The translations under genes and the position numbers were made by a program. DNA of 64,000 nt from Bradyrhizobium oligotrophicum S58 (lineage in GTDB: Bacteria; Pseudomonadota; Alphaproteobacteria; Rhizobiales; Xanthobacteraceae), in assembly GCF_000344805.1 (NCBI RefSeq), contig NC_020453.1:2480001-2544000 (forward strand), read 5' to 3'. Positions 63,681-64,000 of the stretch are shown here, piece by piece (the first letter of the stretch is position 1; each line of letters opens with the position of its first letter). The notes under the pieces are model-generated. The model made no database searches, was not told the origin of the DNA, and was given only the letters and a program-made list of their open reading frames with translations.

Positions 63681-64000
63681 GTGAAACTTGCGACATTTCG
63701 AACCGAGGGCGGGGAGCGGATCGGCGTGGTCCATGGCGGCGACACCAGACTGTTTGACCTGGCCGCGGCCGCTGAACGCGCCAGCGCGGGCAATCCGGCC
63801 TTCGTTTCGATGCTGTCGCTGATCGATGCCGGCGAGGCTGCGCTGGACGACGCGCGCGCACTGGTCGAGCGTTACGGCAGCGACGAGAGTCTGTCCTACG
63901 ACGTCGCCGCGACCGAGCTGCTGGCGCCGGTACCCGAGCCGCGACAGATGCGCGACGGCATGTCGTTCCCGCTGCACATCCTGCAGGCGCCTCGCGGCCA
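63681..64000 (+). CDS. Fumarylacetoacetate-hydrolase-family protein (5' part only)
   Basis: The GTG at 63681 has GGGGAGG six bases upstream. The 106 visible residues begin VKLATFRTEGGERIGVVHG and include LLAPVPEPRQMRDGMSF, typical of the N-terminal domain of FAH-family hydratases and hydrolases. The frame is open to the window edge. It diverges from the importer operon and may act on the imported compound. Confidence 0.8.
   Translation, partial: MKLATFRTEGGERIGVVHGGDTRLFDLAAAAERASAGNPAFVSMLSLIDAGEAALDDARALVERYGSDESLSYDVAATELLAPVPEPRQMRDGMSFPLHILQAPRG

Overview
The window is a 64 kb piece of a GC-rich alphaproteobacterial chromosome. Dense ABC importers, four-base ATGA gene overlaps, a TTGA-N6-TCAA (FNR/FixK-type) box and rhizobial-style intergenic palindromic repeats suggest a Bradyrhizobium-like member of the Hyphomicrobiales. 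The genus is an inference from style, not from a marker gene. No rRNA, tRNA, IS element, prophage or CRISPR array was seen.

Region 1 (1-18.1 kb) is a nonribosomal peptide cluster. On the minus strand, in transcription order, are a 60-residue membrane peptide, an AsnB-type amidotransferase, an AurF-type diiron N-oxygenase, an F*-C*-A-PCP synthetase (serine-type A domain) and a C-A-PCP-C-A-PCP synthetase that runs off the left edge. Divergently, on the plus strand, are a KamA-type radical SAM aminomutase, a SyrD/PvdE-type cyclic peptide exporter and an SPFH (band 7) protein with a proline-rich tail. A 16-bp tandem repeat lies in the divergent intergenic region. The product is unknown. The A-domain codes hint at a hydroxamate or diamino-acid peptide.

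Region 2 (18.1-24.1 kb) has a broken YeeE/YedE gene, an ScsB/ScsC-like thiol redox pair (DsbD-like plus DsbA-like), a small Cys-containing exported protein, a persulfide-dioxygenase-like metallo-beta-lactamase, a DUF2892 protein and a Crp/Fnr regulator with an FNR-type box upstream.

Region 3 (24.1-32.8 kb) looks like one functional unit with no obvious named counterpart. It has an SsuABC/NrtABC-like importer whose binding protein ends in a NosL-like domain, a second Crp/Fnr regulator, a DUF971 protein, and a divergent ferredoxin-NADP reductase / AprA-like flavoprotein / AprB-like 2[4Fe-4S] ferredoxin / HEAT-repeat operon. The intergenic regions share a GCAACTAATTGC-like palindrome.

Region 4 (32.8-43.9 kb) is an amino-acid- or opine-type catabolic operon. 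A LysR regulator diverges from a spermidine/putrescine-type ABC importer, a DadA-like oxidase, a complete three-subunit (2Fe-2S / FAD-BFD / FAD) dehydrogenase of the Hcn/Lhp/Oox type, RidA and an M20 peptidase.

Region 5 (44-64 kb) opens with a truncated DUF892 gene and a terminator. It then holds a LeuCD-type hydro-lyase divergent from a HutC-type regulator that heads a livKHMGF importer, an isocitrate-lyase-family lyase (KRCGH), HyuB, HyuA and an isochorismatase-fold hydrolase without the usual nucleophilic cysteine. A fumarate-reductase-like flavoprotein follows. It converges on a second importer with two different permeases, an ATPase, an embedded FCD-type GntR regulator and a binding protein. 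The 5' end of a fumarylacetoacetate-hydrolase-like gene sits at the right edge. The set suggests ATP-dependent opening of a cyclic amide or imide, followed by hydration and retro-aldol cleavage of a substituted dicarboxylate.
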